A stretch of 64,000 nt of DNA, taken from assembly GCA_030248195.1 (NCBI GenBank), contig JASAND010026807.1, positions 99,354 through 163,353 on the forward strand. Direction: 5' to 3'. The notes under the pieces are model-generated. The model was not told the origin of the DNA. It searched no databases and worked only from the letters and a program-made list of their open reading frames with translations. The position numbers and the translations under genes are program-made. Source of the stretch: Trissonchulus latispiculum. Lineage: Eukaryota; Nematoda; Enoplea; Enoplida; Ironidae. Below are positions 23,432 through 32,877 of this stretch, in pieces. Within the stretch, counting starts at the first letter, position 1; each line of letters begins with the position of its first letter.

Positions 23432-23612
23432 TGACTCGTTTTCGTACGACGTGTCCAGGCGCAGAGCGGCCTATATTAGGGATAGGTACGCTATTCCCGA
23501 GCTGCGGCGGGCGGAGCAGAAAATGCAGACTGCTCTCTCCCTCAATCCTGACCAGGACGAAACCCAGCTGCGATATGATTACGATAAGCAAGTTGAATAC
23601 TACATAGCATGA
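23432..23612 (+). pseudogene. C-terminal tail of the tyrosine-recombinase element
   Basis: A plus frame ends RRAAYIRDRYAIPELRRAEQ, then MQTALSLNPDQDETQLRYDY, closing at TGA 23610-23612. Composition and strand match the element broken by the MITE. No domain recognised. Confidence 0.4.
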
Positions 23613-23920
23613 AAAATGCGGGAACATATCGGTCGACCATAGTAGTATCGGGCGAGCATTTCGACCTCCAATCCCCGGGTTGAGGATATCCCTTCTCGCC
23701 CCTTTGCCGGGTTATGACGTCACCACCCTTTCGCATTTCCTTGCCACCCCTCTGCGTTCTTTCCCCGGGGCTTAGGACCCGGCGTCGGCTCATTAGTGGT
23801 TTTTTGTGGTTTTTATTTTTTAGTTTTTTTTTCGAATTTTGTTTTTTGCAAATTTTTATTCTGATTTTATTATTTTAAAAAATTTATATATTGTTAGCTG
23901 TGTTAGTAGAAGTGTTGGTT

Positions 23921-23968
23921 GGTTTTTACCCCTTTTCCTTGGGGAGCCCTTAAAAGGACTATTGGGAT
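23921..23968. repeat. 48-bp intergenic repeat, copy 1 (3' of the 87-codon gene)
   Basis: GGTTTTTACCCCTTTTCCTT followed by GGGGAGCCCTTAAAAGGACT recurs at 25233-25280 with few differences. Flanking T-rich tracts with GTGGTTTT are also shared. Both copies lie just downstream of minus-strand Polinton-region genes, so they may hold 3'-end signals; that role is inference. Confidence 0.7.
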
Positions 23969-24020
23969 ATATAGTGTTTGCCCTAAACGAGCTGTTAGGA
24001 GTATGTAACTAACCGTCAGC

Positions 24021-24284
24021 CTATTGCCACGGATTCGCATCTCCATGAAAAAATTCTGCATATTCTATTCCATCCACATTGGAAACAAGTATTGTCCTTA
24101 CCACTTCTCCCCCAACTACCCTTTCGATTTTAATGATTGGCGGAGGACAGCCACCGAATTCAGCTATAGGTGCATACGCAGCTTGTTTGGCTTCTTCGTA
24201 TGAGCTGTAGCATTCAGGATTCCTTCCCACTGTAACTCCGTCCATTGTCGACACCACATAATTCCAGTAGTAGCTCTCTGCCAT
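24021..24284 (-). CDS. small intact protein of unknown function, 87 aa
   Basis: Uninterrupted minus-strand frame MAESYYWNYVVSTMDG...FFHGDANPWQ. Composition is protein-like (aromatic and Gly/Pro-rich, no low complexity). Upstream on the minus strand is a TATA-like ACTATAAA near 24340 and an initiator-like TCAGAC near 24307, close to the start codon, so it has the compact look of the other small genes here. No motif, membrane segment or signal peptide. The neighbour upstream is the RING-H2 gene. It may be a cargo gene of the Polinton, since it lies between the capsid gene and the presumed element end. Confidence 0.5.
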   Translation of the reverse strand: MAESYYWNYVVSTMDGVTVGRNPECYSSYEEAKQAAYAPIAEFGGCPPPIIKIERVVGGEVVRTILVSNVDGIEYAEFFHGDANPWQ

Positions 24285-24433
24285 GTTGTGTCAATGTTTA
24301 TCATCTGTCTGAACGATATCTTTCTGTGATGCAATCTTATAGTTTATAGTGTACTGTTTATATCTTTCGTGCTTTTACTGATTTCATCCTTTTATTAATT
24401 TTTTCTTTAACTGACTTCATTGCATTCAATTTT

Positions 24434-24673
24434 TTAATTACGCGAGAAACCCGTTTCCAGAATCTCAGTATTGCTTGTGTCATGAACGGACTCTACCTCA
24501 GAACGACATACAGGACAGGTGTAATTTCTCAAAACCCAAGATGTTATACAAAAATCATGAAATATGTGATTACAAAGCAACTTGCGGTATACTCGGTGAC
24601 CATCAAAATCTTCTAGACAAATGGAGCATTTTGACGTAGGCTTTATGAAACAAAATTTTTGGTATTCCGGCAT
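24434..24673 (-). CDS. RING-H2 finger protein, 79 aa
   Basis: Intact minus-strand frame with a complete RING-H2 signature: C16-x2-C19-x14-C34-x-H36-x2-H39-x2-C42-x10-C53-x2-C56 (CSICLEDF, LLCNHIFHDFC, CPVC). This is a typical E3 ubiquitin ligase RING with little else; there is no transmembrane segment. Its size resembles the small RING proteins carried by some large DNA viruses and virus-like elements. It lies 21 bp downstream of another small zinc-binding gene and upstream of the 87-aa gene, all on the strand of the Polinton structural genes. The RING call is from sequence; ubiquitin ligase activity and a viral or Polinton origin are inference. Confidence 0.75.
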   Translation of the reverse strand: MPEYQKFCFIKPTSKCSICLEDFDGHRVYRKLLCNHIFHDFCITSWVLRNYTCPVCRSEVESVHDTSNTEILETGFSRN

Positions 24674-24694
24674 GTCAGTTACAATTTGAATTTC

Positions 24695-24904
24695 TCATAC
24701 GTCTGAGAATAGATTTGTTCGGCAAAGTACTAGCCTTATTCTTCCGAACCTTCTGTAACAAGGCTTACAGTAGAATATTGGTGCAACGAGAGGAAATGAT
24801 GCATCTGTAGTTTCGTGAAAGTAACTGTTTACTATTTTTTCCAAGACCGTGATGCATAATTTGCAACGAGGACTGGTAGAGAACGGAACAATTGTCGATT
24901 CCAT
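24695..24904 (-). CDS. small Cys4 zinc-ribbon-like protein, 69 aa
   Basis: Intact minus-strand frame with two C-x2-C pairs (CKLC at residues 14-17, CKPC at 46-49), 28 residues apart, compatible with one zinc site. TCAGACT (initiator-like) lies about 10-16 nt upstream of the start codon at 24904. The stop is 21 bp before the RING-H2 gene. It might once have been the N-terminal part of one protein with the RING gene, but the separate start and stop argue for two genes. No known family recognised. Confidence 0.5.
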   Translation of the reverse strand: MESTIVPFSTSPRCKLCITVLEKIVNSYFHETTDASFPLVAPIFYCKPCYRRFGRIRLVLCRTNLFSDV

Positions 24905-25232
24905 ACTTAAAGTCTGATTCGTTCTTCTTTCATGGAATTAATTTTTACTTTTTCTTTCTGGGTTTTTATGTCTTTTATTGAGTCGTTTTTTATGTGCTCA
25001 ATCCTTTATGTTGAAGTTATCAGCCATCGGTTTGATTTGTTTTTATGTCTCCATCCCTCTGCAATTTTACCGGTTTACGGAAGGGCTTCGGAACTTTCTG
25101 AGCTTTCGCGCAGGCCGCATTAATGGTTTTTTAGCTTATTTAATTTTTTTGTGGTTTTGTGTTTTATAATTTTTTGTGGTTTTATAGTTTTATAATTTTT
25201 TGGTCCCTAATCTTTATACATTATGTACAGGT

Positions 25233-25280
25233 GGTTTTTACCCCTTTTTCTTGGGGAGCCCTGAAGAGGACTGTTAGGAT
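25233..25280. repeat. 48-bp intergenic repeat, copy 2 (3' of the capsid gene)
   Basis: Counterpart of 23921-23968: GGTTTTTACCCCTTTTTCTT, then GGGGAGCCCTGAAGAGGACT. It lies downstream of the major capsid gene remnant. Confidence 0.7.
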
Positions 25281-25515
25281 GTAGACGCGTAAGACGTCGT
25301 AGTTATGACTGAAGCATATTTCAGCCCAGTCGATACTGAAAGAGTACCAGCAAGGCTCAGTTCCGCGGACGGTTAGATTAACTTTTTGATTGAAAAATTT
25401 TCTGAGTTGGTCTATCATTGGTTGGTCAAGACAGACTCCCGAAGGTGCTGCGGAGATGGGAAAGACTCCAACGAAACTTAAAGAGGCCGTAACGTACTTT
25501 CAATTTCTAAAGTAT

Positions 25516-26762
25516 TCATATTGCGTAGTCGAAGAAAGGTGTTCGATTATAGTCTATAGATATGAGTTTATCAAATTCACCGTATATAATGATTTCAACA
25601 CCCTGTGGATAACTTGTAGCACTCAACGCTTTACTAAGTTCCATCCTAAGAGAGACGTCTCCCTCTCGAATTAACTGCATGGCGCCGGTGTCGGTGTTAT
25701 CCGGGGTGAGATCAAAGGCGAAGAAAGCGTTACCATCTTTGAAATCTGTGTATCTGATATAACACCCCTTGTCATCCCCAGCCATATCGAGAGTTTCAAA
25801 AAGGAAAACAAAAGGGAAAGTGTACCCCCTAGGTTTTGAGAAATCAATTTTCATGGGTTGTCTTAGGAATGCATTCATCCCCACATTTTAAACTAATTTC
25901 GGTAATGTTAATGGTTTCCAGGGTCAGGGGATCGGCTGTCAAAGAACCGTTAAACGCCTCAGATTTGACTACACCGATAATCACCTTTCTAGGAAGTTGC
26001 CCAGTGAATATAGAATTTTCGACAATAGTTTGTATGCCTACGCTCAGGTGTCGTGCAACTACCTTCGTTCGTCTGATTGGGTACTTTTCAGTGTACCCTT
26101 GGGAGAGAATATTTTCAATAGCTAGGGACATAGAGTTTTGGCACTTAACCTTCCTTACGTACCAGCGCATGCCCTTAACCTTAACTTGGCTGCTTCCCTG
26201 AGAACTGAGACAGAACTCATCGGGATTTCGGCGCAACTCAATTGTCAGCTGACAGTCGCTTAGAAGGTACTTTTCTTGCTTAAATAGATCGCAGTGGATC
26301 GGTGCTGTAGATTCAGCGGATTTTGTAGCAACCCAGGTGCCTCGTGTACCAGAATCGAACTCACATCCGGCAGCCTGCAAGTGACTTTCTTTTGCATTGC
26401 AAGAGTAGTTTAGCATAGTTTCAACGTAAGCTTGGTAGGCGTAGTGGGGCCCCGAATTGTAGATTTCCTTACCTGAAAGTTTGACTATGCAGCGCTGGAA
26501 AAATGTTTTGTCGAAAAGGTTAATGGGAGTTCCAGCATCTCCTTCAATTTTAACCCTGAGATAGAGGTAATTTTTGTTTAAATCAAGCATCAGAATCTTT
26601 AGGAACGTTGAAATGGTAAGGCCCTGATTCTGTAATTGGATTTTGGGGTCCGATTTCTGCCCAGTACCCATGCTCTACGGCAACTTGAGTAGGTGGAACG
26701 GAGAATAGGTCCAATTCCGACTTAAACCCAGGTAGAGATAGCGAATCTACTTGCTCAGTCAT
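25516..26762 (-). pseudogene. Polinton/Maverick major capsid protein-like (F54H12.2 type), frameshifted
   Basis: Three consecutive minus-strand frames cover one protein: a start at 26762 with an N-terminal part to about 26600, the long open part 26671-25844 (e.g. LNYSCNAKESHLQAAG, FKQEKYLLSDCQLTIELRRN) and the C-terminal part 25884-25516 (NAFFAFDLTPDN, EIIIYGEFDKLISIDYNR). The last motifs are the hallmark of proteins annotated as 'F54H12.2-like' in invertebrates, which are encoded in Mavericks; a double-jelly-roll capsid role is the family-level inference. Two frame shifts (near 26600 and 25860) make this copy non-functional unless they are sequencing errors. Upstream lie the other structural genes in the expected tight, same-strand order. 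Confidence 0.7.
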
Positions 26763-26764
26763 GC

Positions 26765-27360
26765 TTATGTGAAAATATCTAAATTTTGTTTCGGTGGTCT
26801 ACCTCGTCCCTTAACTCCTTTCATGTTGTTAGATCTAGGTCCTTGACCAATACCTTCACCTTGTTGAGAATGTTCACCTGCAGCAGTTAATGCCTCACCA
26901 AGAAACTGTTTGCCTCTCCGCTTCGCAGCTGCTTTTATGTCTTCACCTTGGGTTACGTCTGATGCTAGTGCTAATGCGTTTTTTGCAAGACTTACCTGCA
27001 GATAGACCGACTCGTTTGAGTATTGGAAGTGCGGCTCTAAATAGACCCCTAAAGATGTTTCCTATCAACGCCCCTCGTTGGTACGGAAGCCCCGCATATG
27101 CAGGAAGCGCCCCACCAGTTTGAAGTAGGGTTTGCTCCCAAGTGCCCTGAGTCTCTGGTATGTATTGAAACGTCTTCTAAAGTGAAGCTTAACGTAAACC
27201 TTTCGGAATGCAAATTATACAGGCCTTCCCGCATCGTCGTTTATATTGATTTCGACAGTTCCGAACTCTTTGTGGAGGACAGGGGCATAATGCGGATTAT
27301 GGTACTCCTTATTTACTACAGCCCCGTGAGTTCCCTCGGTCGTCACTACCCGAATTAGAG
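26765..27360 (-). pseudogene. Polinton short basic/Gly-rich protein, frameshifted
   Basis: The minus strand reads ALPAYAGLPYQRGALIGNIF and GLFRAALPILKRVG, then changes frame to EDIKAAAKRRGKQFLGEAL and ends RPPKQNLDIFT before a stop at about 26766, only a few bases before the capsid start. Proteins with 'GLPYQRG.G.G..fgglfR...Pllk' next to the F54H12.2-type capsid gene are typical of Mavericks and resemble adenovirus-type minor virion components. That functional parallel is inference. One frame shift near 26980. Confidence 0.5.
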
Positions 27361-27482
27361 GTACCAGTGCGTTTCCTATAACTTGAGGGGACACCAGGTC
27401 ACAGTAAACGAAGAGAGAGTAAAACCCTAGTCTAAGATCAGGTTAGGACTCAGCAACGAAAATTATTTTGTCATCTACAGGG

Positions 27483-27923
27483 TCACCGTCTTATTTGCAT
27501 TGGGTCAGGATAGTAGCCTAACATCATCCGTAGATTTTTGCTCAACTTTACTGTATTGGGAAAGGTCTTTGGAATTGAGAATATCACCCTGTGCCTGTAG
27601 CCATCGAATACAAATTTAATTGGTGCGCTCTCGCCTGTGACGGGGTGTTCCATGTTAAGTATAGTGAAATTGATTGCATCGCATAAATCGTCCACTGTTT
27701 CGTAGTGTCGTTTAGGTAGGAGTTTAACCATTGAGGTCTTGTCAGGAAACTTAAAGGACACGGCAGAATTAGCAGCAGAAAGATTACCCCAAGTCAGTGG
27801 ATACATAATTTCCACAAGAGCAACTTCCCACTCACCCTGTAATTTTATTCTATGAGGGAGCTTTACCCGGTAGTCATTTAGAGAGTTGGTTTTGAAGTCC
27901 CCCGTGTTACTGGGGAGGAACAT
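27483..27923 (-). CDS. Polinton minor capsid-like protein, 146 aa
   Basis: Open minus-strand frame with LNDYRVKLPHRIKLQGEWEV then ALVEIMYPLTWGNL, and later SKNLRMMLGYY. The pattern 'y.V.LP..i.L.GeWEVal.Ei.yP..w' is shared by the partner of the F54H12.2-type capsid in invertebrate Mavericks, and is generally taken as a minor (penton-like) capsid protein; that role is inferred. It lies between integrase and the short Gly-rich gene, on the same strand. The frame itself is intact, but family members are usually longer, so the C-terminus may be lost: the stop falls directly after MLGYYPDPMQIRR. Confidence 0.6.
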   Translation of the reverse strand: MFLPSNTGDFKTNSLNDYRVKLPHRIKLQGEWEVALVEIMYPLTWGNLSAANSAVSFKFPDKTSMVKLLPKRHYETVDDLCDAINFTILNMEHPVTGESAPIKFVFDGYRHRVIFSIPKTFPNTVKLSKNLRMMLGYYPDPMQIRR

Positions 27924-27989
27924 ATAGAATTTCTACCAAGACAGATCCTCCCCCTTACCGTCCCCTCATTTTCTGGTTTTGAAGCGTCA

Positions 27990-28624
27990 GTTGGAGTCAT
28001 TTTAATTGTACGGTGCTTTGATTTGTTATAACCACCTACGAAACTTTGGAGAACATCTAGGTACCTGTAGCTCCTTCTCCGAGTAAAATACTTCCATATT
28101 TTGTCTTTAGTGTCCTGTTAAAAGGCTCTGCTATGCTGCGCTTTATGTCGGGGTTATTGCAGGTCTGGTAGCGAATGTCCTTTTGATTTTACCAGATTTT
28201 GAAACTTTTTATTCTGAAACTCTTTCCCTCAATCACTTAATACCTTTTGGGGTTTTCTGCCTTGAGCAAGAGTGTTTTCAAAAGCCGCAGGGATATCTGC
28301 CCCCGACTTGCTTTTCACCGGCTCTACCCAAGCGTACTTGCTGAAGCCATCTATACATGTGAGTAAGAAGTGATAGTCGTCATTTTGCTCAGCTAGGTTT
28401 GCCATGTCTGCTAGATCAATTTGCCATTGCTCATCAATATCATGAAAAACGTAACTAAGGTGGGGATACTTTCGCTTTACACGGACAGAGTAGGTATATT
28501 GCTTTCCCAGCCATCCCCTGACCTGCTTTTGAGAAACCGCTGCTGCTTTTGCCAAAGAATTTATCCCATAAAATGCCGAGGGTTGGCTGGGATCATAATA
28601 TAACTTGTTTAGAAGGTCTTCCAT
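27990..28624 (-). pseudogene. Polinton integrase (F54H12.3 type), broken
   Basis: The frame 28624-28229 gives the N-terminal and first catalytic part of a retroviral-like (rve) integrase: KQVRGWLGKQYTYS, then DIDEQWQIDLADM (first catalytic Asp in QIDL) and YHFLLTCIDGFSKYAWVEPV. It stops after QKVLSD, the position of the second catalytic Asp. Sequence downstream to about 27990 contains C-terminal-like codons in other frames. The family is that of C. elegans F54H12.3 and other Maverick integrases. The start overlaps the end of the preceding gene by 16 bp, a compact virus-like arrangement. Confidence 0.75.
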
Positions 28625-29276
28625 TTTAGTTTTGCCAGTGCTTTACTGAAGTTAAAGTGTTTCTTTTCTGGCTTATATTTTGCACCCGTTGTACGTTTTT
28701 GTTTCGGTTTTCGTTTAGCTTTGTTTCCCGTTCCGAATTGGAGTCTTTGCCTTACCTTTCGAATGCGCTCTACAGTATCTGTTATCGAAGGGGTGCCTTT
28801 TATTGCTTCCCACCGCTGACGGTTGCCGATAAAATCCCGGGGGACGTTCCTTTCCCTCAGAGCCTCAGCGAACAATTCCCAACCCTTAGCCGGAGAGACA
28901 GTTTTACGGTTGCGCACAAAGTCGTGGATTCGGTCGAAAATTCTAGAACCCGGCTCGGATTTACCCTTACATTCAATTTCCCCTTTCTCGTTTACTCTTA
29001 AGTCAGGAATAGATTTGACAAAGTCAATGTGGTTTTTCCCTTTACTTTGTAGAGCTATTTGTAGAGTGGAGACAATGTCGGAAAGAGGCTTTGGTTCTGT
29101 AGTTGTTATGTCTAAATTATAGGGCTTTTCCTTTAAAAATCCTCTTCTATAATTGGCCTGTTGGTATTTTTCAACTTTGTATTTGCTGATTCTTTACTTT
29201 TTAGCCTTTCTACGACATCTTTTTCAAGCACGTCCTGATCGAGCTCTTCTAGTTTTGCTAGGATCGAATACTCCAT
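28609..29276 (-). pseudogene. Polinton protein of unknown function preceding integrase, frameshifted
   Basis: The start at 29276 (YSILAKLEELDQDVLEKDVV) overlaps the previous gene's stop as TAATG. The frame is lost near 29130, and the open part ending at 28609 carries PAKGWELFAEALRERNVP and a Lys-rich tail. An intermediate segment in another frame reads DITTTEPKPLSDIVSTLQ. The position directly before the integrase and the overlapping start mark it as a Maverick gene; I do not know its function. Confidence 0.5.
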
Positions 29277-29610
29277 TATTTTATAAAACTGCTTGCAATA
29301 CCACTGACTATTGCAATTAGTGGACCGAGGAGAGCTGGGAGGAAACCACCCCTTTGAACCATAATTTGTTTTTTGTCTCTAAGCTTAATTTTCTTATCTC
29401 TCAGAGTTCGTAGTATTTACGTGTTTGCGTCGAGCTCTTTTGTCTGCTTCTGATAGATTAACGTTTCCAGATAGTAAGTTCTCACTACAGTCTAGGATTG
29501 TTTTGATTAGACTAAGATCACTGCTTTCAATGCTTCTCTGACCTTTTTCTTGCAGTTACAGAGATGTATAAGACAGGGAGGATTGCTTTCAAATTGTTTA
29601 GCCATTTTGC
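29276..29610 (-). pseudogene. Polinton small protein with RGGFLPALLGPL C-terminus
   Basis: Minus-strand codons contain CSENLLSGNVNLSEADKRAR, and end KQIMVQRGGFLPALLGPLIA with a hydrophobic tail to TAA at 29276-29278. The 'GGFLPALL' end with a preceding Lys/Arg-rich region is a frequent small Maverick protein. The N-terminal part changes frame (near 29410), so it is counted as broken. The stop overlaps the next start (TAATG). Confidence 0.55.
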
Positions 29611-29689
29611 GTTTTTTTTGATTATCAATGCTATTATCGGTTACTGATTTTGCGTTTTTATTGATCCTCCCCCGTTTTTATTGGCTTAG

Positions 29690-29965
29690 GTAGGTAAATT
29701 CCGGTTCGATCGAAAATATCTGTTCTAAGCCTGTACTGCTCTGGGGTTTCTTAGTCGACGTCAATTAAGAGATAACCGTGGGGTTTTGAGGTTGCGCGGT
29801 TGAAAGATTCCATAAAGTAAGTGGTGTTAGTTGGAAACATTTGTCGGGCTAGATTCATTGCCGTAAGCTTATCTGCTGGATTTTTCATTAAAAGTATGTA
29901 TTGGCAGTTTATTCGGTTAGTTCTTTGTTTATCATAAAATAAATCCTGGGTGATGTGAATAACGC
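29690..29965 (-). pseudogene. Polinton FtsK/A32-type packaging ATPase, C-terminal remnant
   Basis: A single minus-strand frame, interrupted by one TAA, reads YILLMKNPADKLTAMNLARQ, then MFPTNTTYFMESFNRATSKP and HGYLLIDVD, then EQYRLRTDIF. This is the C-terminal half of Maverick-type packaging ATPases ('KNPrD..q...LaRQmfP', 'P.GYLliD', 'yRlRT'). The Walker A/B half, expected to the right, is not recognisable. Truncated and stop-containing. Confidence 0.65.
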
Positions 29966-30312
29966 TGCAAGACCAGTGGTGGCATTATCGGGTGAACAGG
30001 CTAATCAGCTTAGAGTCCTTCTTTACTTCAGATTTTGAGCTCTATTTTATTGAAAAAATTTCCAAATTTTGAGGACGAATGCACATCTTTTTAAAATTTA
30101 TCGTTTCTGTGGACCCTAGCTATGCAGAGTATTACTATACCCAAGTTCTAAAATGCCGGCATAACCTCTTCGCTGAAAGCCAATACGGGAATGAAATCCA
30201 ATCATTTTAGCTTGTGTATGATTGTGGAATCAGCTAATACAATTTTCGATTCAGTCTTCAAATAAACCAAGGCATTTTACCTTGTTTTATAGGTGCACAC
30301 GCGGCCGTAAAG

Positions 30313-30495
30313 ATGACCGATGATGTAAAGACTGATCCGGGAAAGAATCAGCAGTTCAGTACAGAAAGTACTCCAAAGTTAAATCTGGAGTCAAACATTG
30401 TAGCCAAATATGATTTGATCTTGACTTTTCCTTCAGTGATTAGTAAGAAGAAATTTCCAGGACTGTTTTCGGAAGTCCAGGACGGAATTCAGTAG
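30313..30495 (+). other. short open frame after an acceptor-like site, unassigned
   Basis: TTTTATAG at about 30285-30292 precedes an open plus frame of 60 codons (TDDVKTDPGKNQQF...). It resembles an exon but has no motif and ends at TAG. Not assigned. Confidence 0.2.
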
Positions 30496-30552
30496 TTTTG
30501 AAAACCGCAAACGAAATACAATGAAGAAAGTTGAAGAAAGTTGAAGAGTCAG

Positions 30553-31496
30553 TTACTGTAAATGCAGGGAATTAGTAACAGCTAGAAGCGTCTTCTGAGT
30601 CTGATGAACATAGTGTCTGCGAAGTGAGACAGAACTGTTCCAGCGACCATGAGTTTGGATCAGAGGTTCAGGTACGCCTTGATTATTAGCCTCTGTAGCT
30701 GATCCCACTCGAAAAGAATGAAGAGTAAGGTTAGCAGGCAAATGAGCTTCCTGCAGTAGGGTACGAAAGGAGAAACGTAGGTGATTGTAACTAAGAGGCT
30801 TGGATAAGCACAAGCGACCACGAAAACATGGGAAGAGCGGCTGATGGGTGCTGGCTCCAGCAAGACGGCGAGATTCCAAGTACCGCCGATAAAGATGCGC
30901 GGGGCAGTATCGGCTGCCATGATGGAACGATATATAAATAGTACTGCCTTGGCGAAAAGGATCCGACTTGGAGGATCGGATGGTGAGCTTGAGAGAATCA
31001 GAAGTTTCGGAGATGTCACATGGAAAAAGAGCCAGCGCTTCGCTGGGGCGCAAAGCCCCAAAATACAAATAATCAGGATAGTACCCAAGCGGAGGTGGAG
31101 AAAACTTGGATTGGTGGAAACGAAATCGATGATTTTGCGAATATGAATAGGAGTAACAGGTGGTTTCTTGATAACAGGACGGGCAGTGAGTCTTAAGGCG
31201 GCCTCGAATCCTAATTTGGCCTGTAGTGAGGAAGTAGGACTATCGAGTGCCGAAAGTTGATGGGCCCAGGTAATGGCACTCCAGGTCGATTTGATATAGG
31301 AAGACGAATGCTGGCGAGTGCTAAGAAAAGAGAGATACTGGAGAAGGGTAGAACAGGATGTAGGAAGCCAGGTAAGGTGGGAGTCAGCAGCCCAACCGGA
31401 AAAGCGGGAAAGAGCTTGAAGGTATTGGCTGGTAGTCGAGGGTGCTTTCGCGGATAGCAAGAAAGAAGTTAAGGTAGTTCTGGCAGAGTCAGTCAA
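30553..31496 (-). pseudogene. tyrosine recombinase of a DIRS/Ngaro- or Crypton-type element, frameshifted
   Basis: Minus-strand frame 31496 to about 31075 encodes the N-terminal core-binding domain (STTSQYLQALSRFSGWAADS, SYIKSTWSAITWAHQLSAL). A frame shift near 31070 leads into frame 31068-30553 with the catalytic domain: GALRPSEALALF (box I Arg), LHSFRVGSATEANNQG (H-x-x-R), THGRWNSS and RRHYVHQT (His/Trp and Tyr nucleophile). Order and spacing are those of eukaryotic tyrosine recombinases. No reverse transcriptase is seen nearby, so the DIRS versus Crypton choice is open. One frame shift makes it inactive. It is GC-richer than its surroundings, in line with an inserted element. Confidence 0.75.
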
Positions 31497-31499
31497 AGC

Positions 31500-32560
31500 A
31501 GGAGGAAGGGAAGATTCGAGAACAGCTAGAAGCTCTGAAATAAACCGCTGTTATTTGTTATGGTTTTTAGTAAAGCAAATGTCAACTTGTGATTAAATTG
31601 AAGAATTGGTTTTCTTTACGTTGGTTAAGCCAGGGACTAAAAATAAACGACTCTGCCTTGACGAGGTGCTTCTGAGAAAACGTATTGATTAAAAAGTTTA
31701 ACTTCATAAAGAATTATTTGTGTATGGAACAGCTGTAAGGCTCGGGCAAGTCTGCCAAAAAACTGGCTGGAATAAATTGAAATAAAGTGGAGTCCACTGT
31801 GCAGGACAATATTTTTGCAGCACACATTGTTGCATTTAACAGCTGAAAACAGTGCAGTATAATGTGTAATACGTATACAGGACGAGTGTACGTTGGCGCA
31901 CATATGAGTAAGGAAGCTGGCTACTAGGCAAATATTGATAAACGGGAATTTGCATGTGTATACATCTTTTTGCACGTTGACTCACTTCTATGTGAAAGCA
32001 GTGATACTAGGAGTCGGAATAAATTTTAGGCTGCTTTGATTCACATCTATTTGAAAAGTGCAGCTAGCAAAGTCTATACTATTGAAAGGAATCGAGGGCT
32101 ATACATCTTCTTTCATCATTGGGGTGGGGACAATTTAAATAAACTTAGAAGCAAGCGTTACTAGTGAGGATGCTTGTGTATGCATAGAAATAAATGGGTT
32201 GGGGACTATCCAAAGGCACGTGTAAGCGTGTGTGTGTAAAATTTATAAATGCGAGTAGGGTTAGTTTAACTAATGTACTAAATTACTTTGCTTTACTTTA
32301 CTTTACTATACTTTACTAAATGTGCTATGTAAGACGTTAATCAGTTAAGGCAAATGAACTTGTTCGTCAAAATTAAGATTAGTGTGCGCAGCATAGTAAA
32401 CCTGTAAAGTGGTAAAGTAAAATTGCAAAGATCTTAGGTGAACTTTTTTTTTACCTTATTTTGTACGTCAAAATGATTAATGGCCTGTCAATTTTGATGG
32501 ATTACACCGGAAGCGGCACCTTTGATATTTGATTGACAGCAACAGGTGCGACTAGGTCCC
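31500..32560. other. no recognised gene; short CTTTA repeat
   Basis: 32284-32315 holds a short CTTTACTTTA run. An open minus frame at 31637-31975 has no motif. Otherwise unassigned upstream region of the gene at 32878. Confidence 0.4.
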
Positions 32561-32566
32561 AAAAAC

Positions 32567-32604
32567 TATATAAGGCCGCAAAAATCGGGCTCCTCGCCAG
32601 TCTG
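32567..32604 (+). promoter_or_regulatory. TATA box and initiator of the C2H2/OTU-like gene
   Basis: TATATAAGG at 32567-32575, then CAGTCT (initiator-like, A at 32600) 33 bp downstream: normal RNA polymerase II spacing. The TATA 9-mer is identical to that of the innexin gene at 34501. Confidence 0.6.
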
Positions 32605-32877
32605 ACTCCTGCTGTCGTCGCGAGCGGTAGGTTTTTTCAGCTCTCTAATTAGTTTATAACTAGTTTATTATTGGTTAAGTGTTGAGTAATAAGTTAACAT
32701 CGAAAGTTGATTAGCTACAAAGTTGATTGCAAAGTTAATAAAAACAGGACATTCATAAAAGGGAAACTTAGGTAAAAGGGTTAAAGTTAATAAAAGTTCA
32801 TACAGGTATATATAATTGTATAAAGTATAAATAAAGCAGAAAGTTAATCAAAGCTATTAGAACAAAACGCTCAGAAA

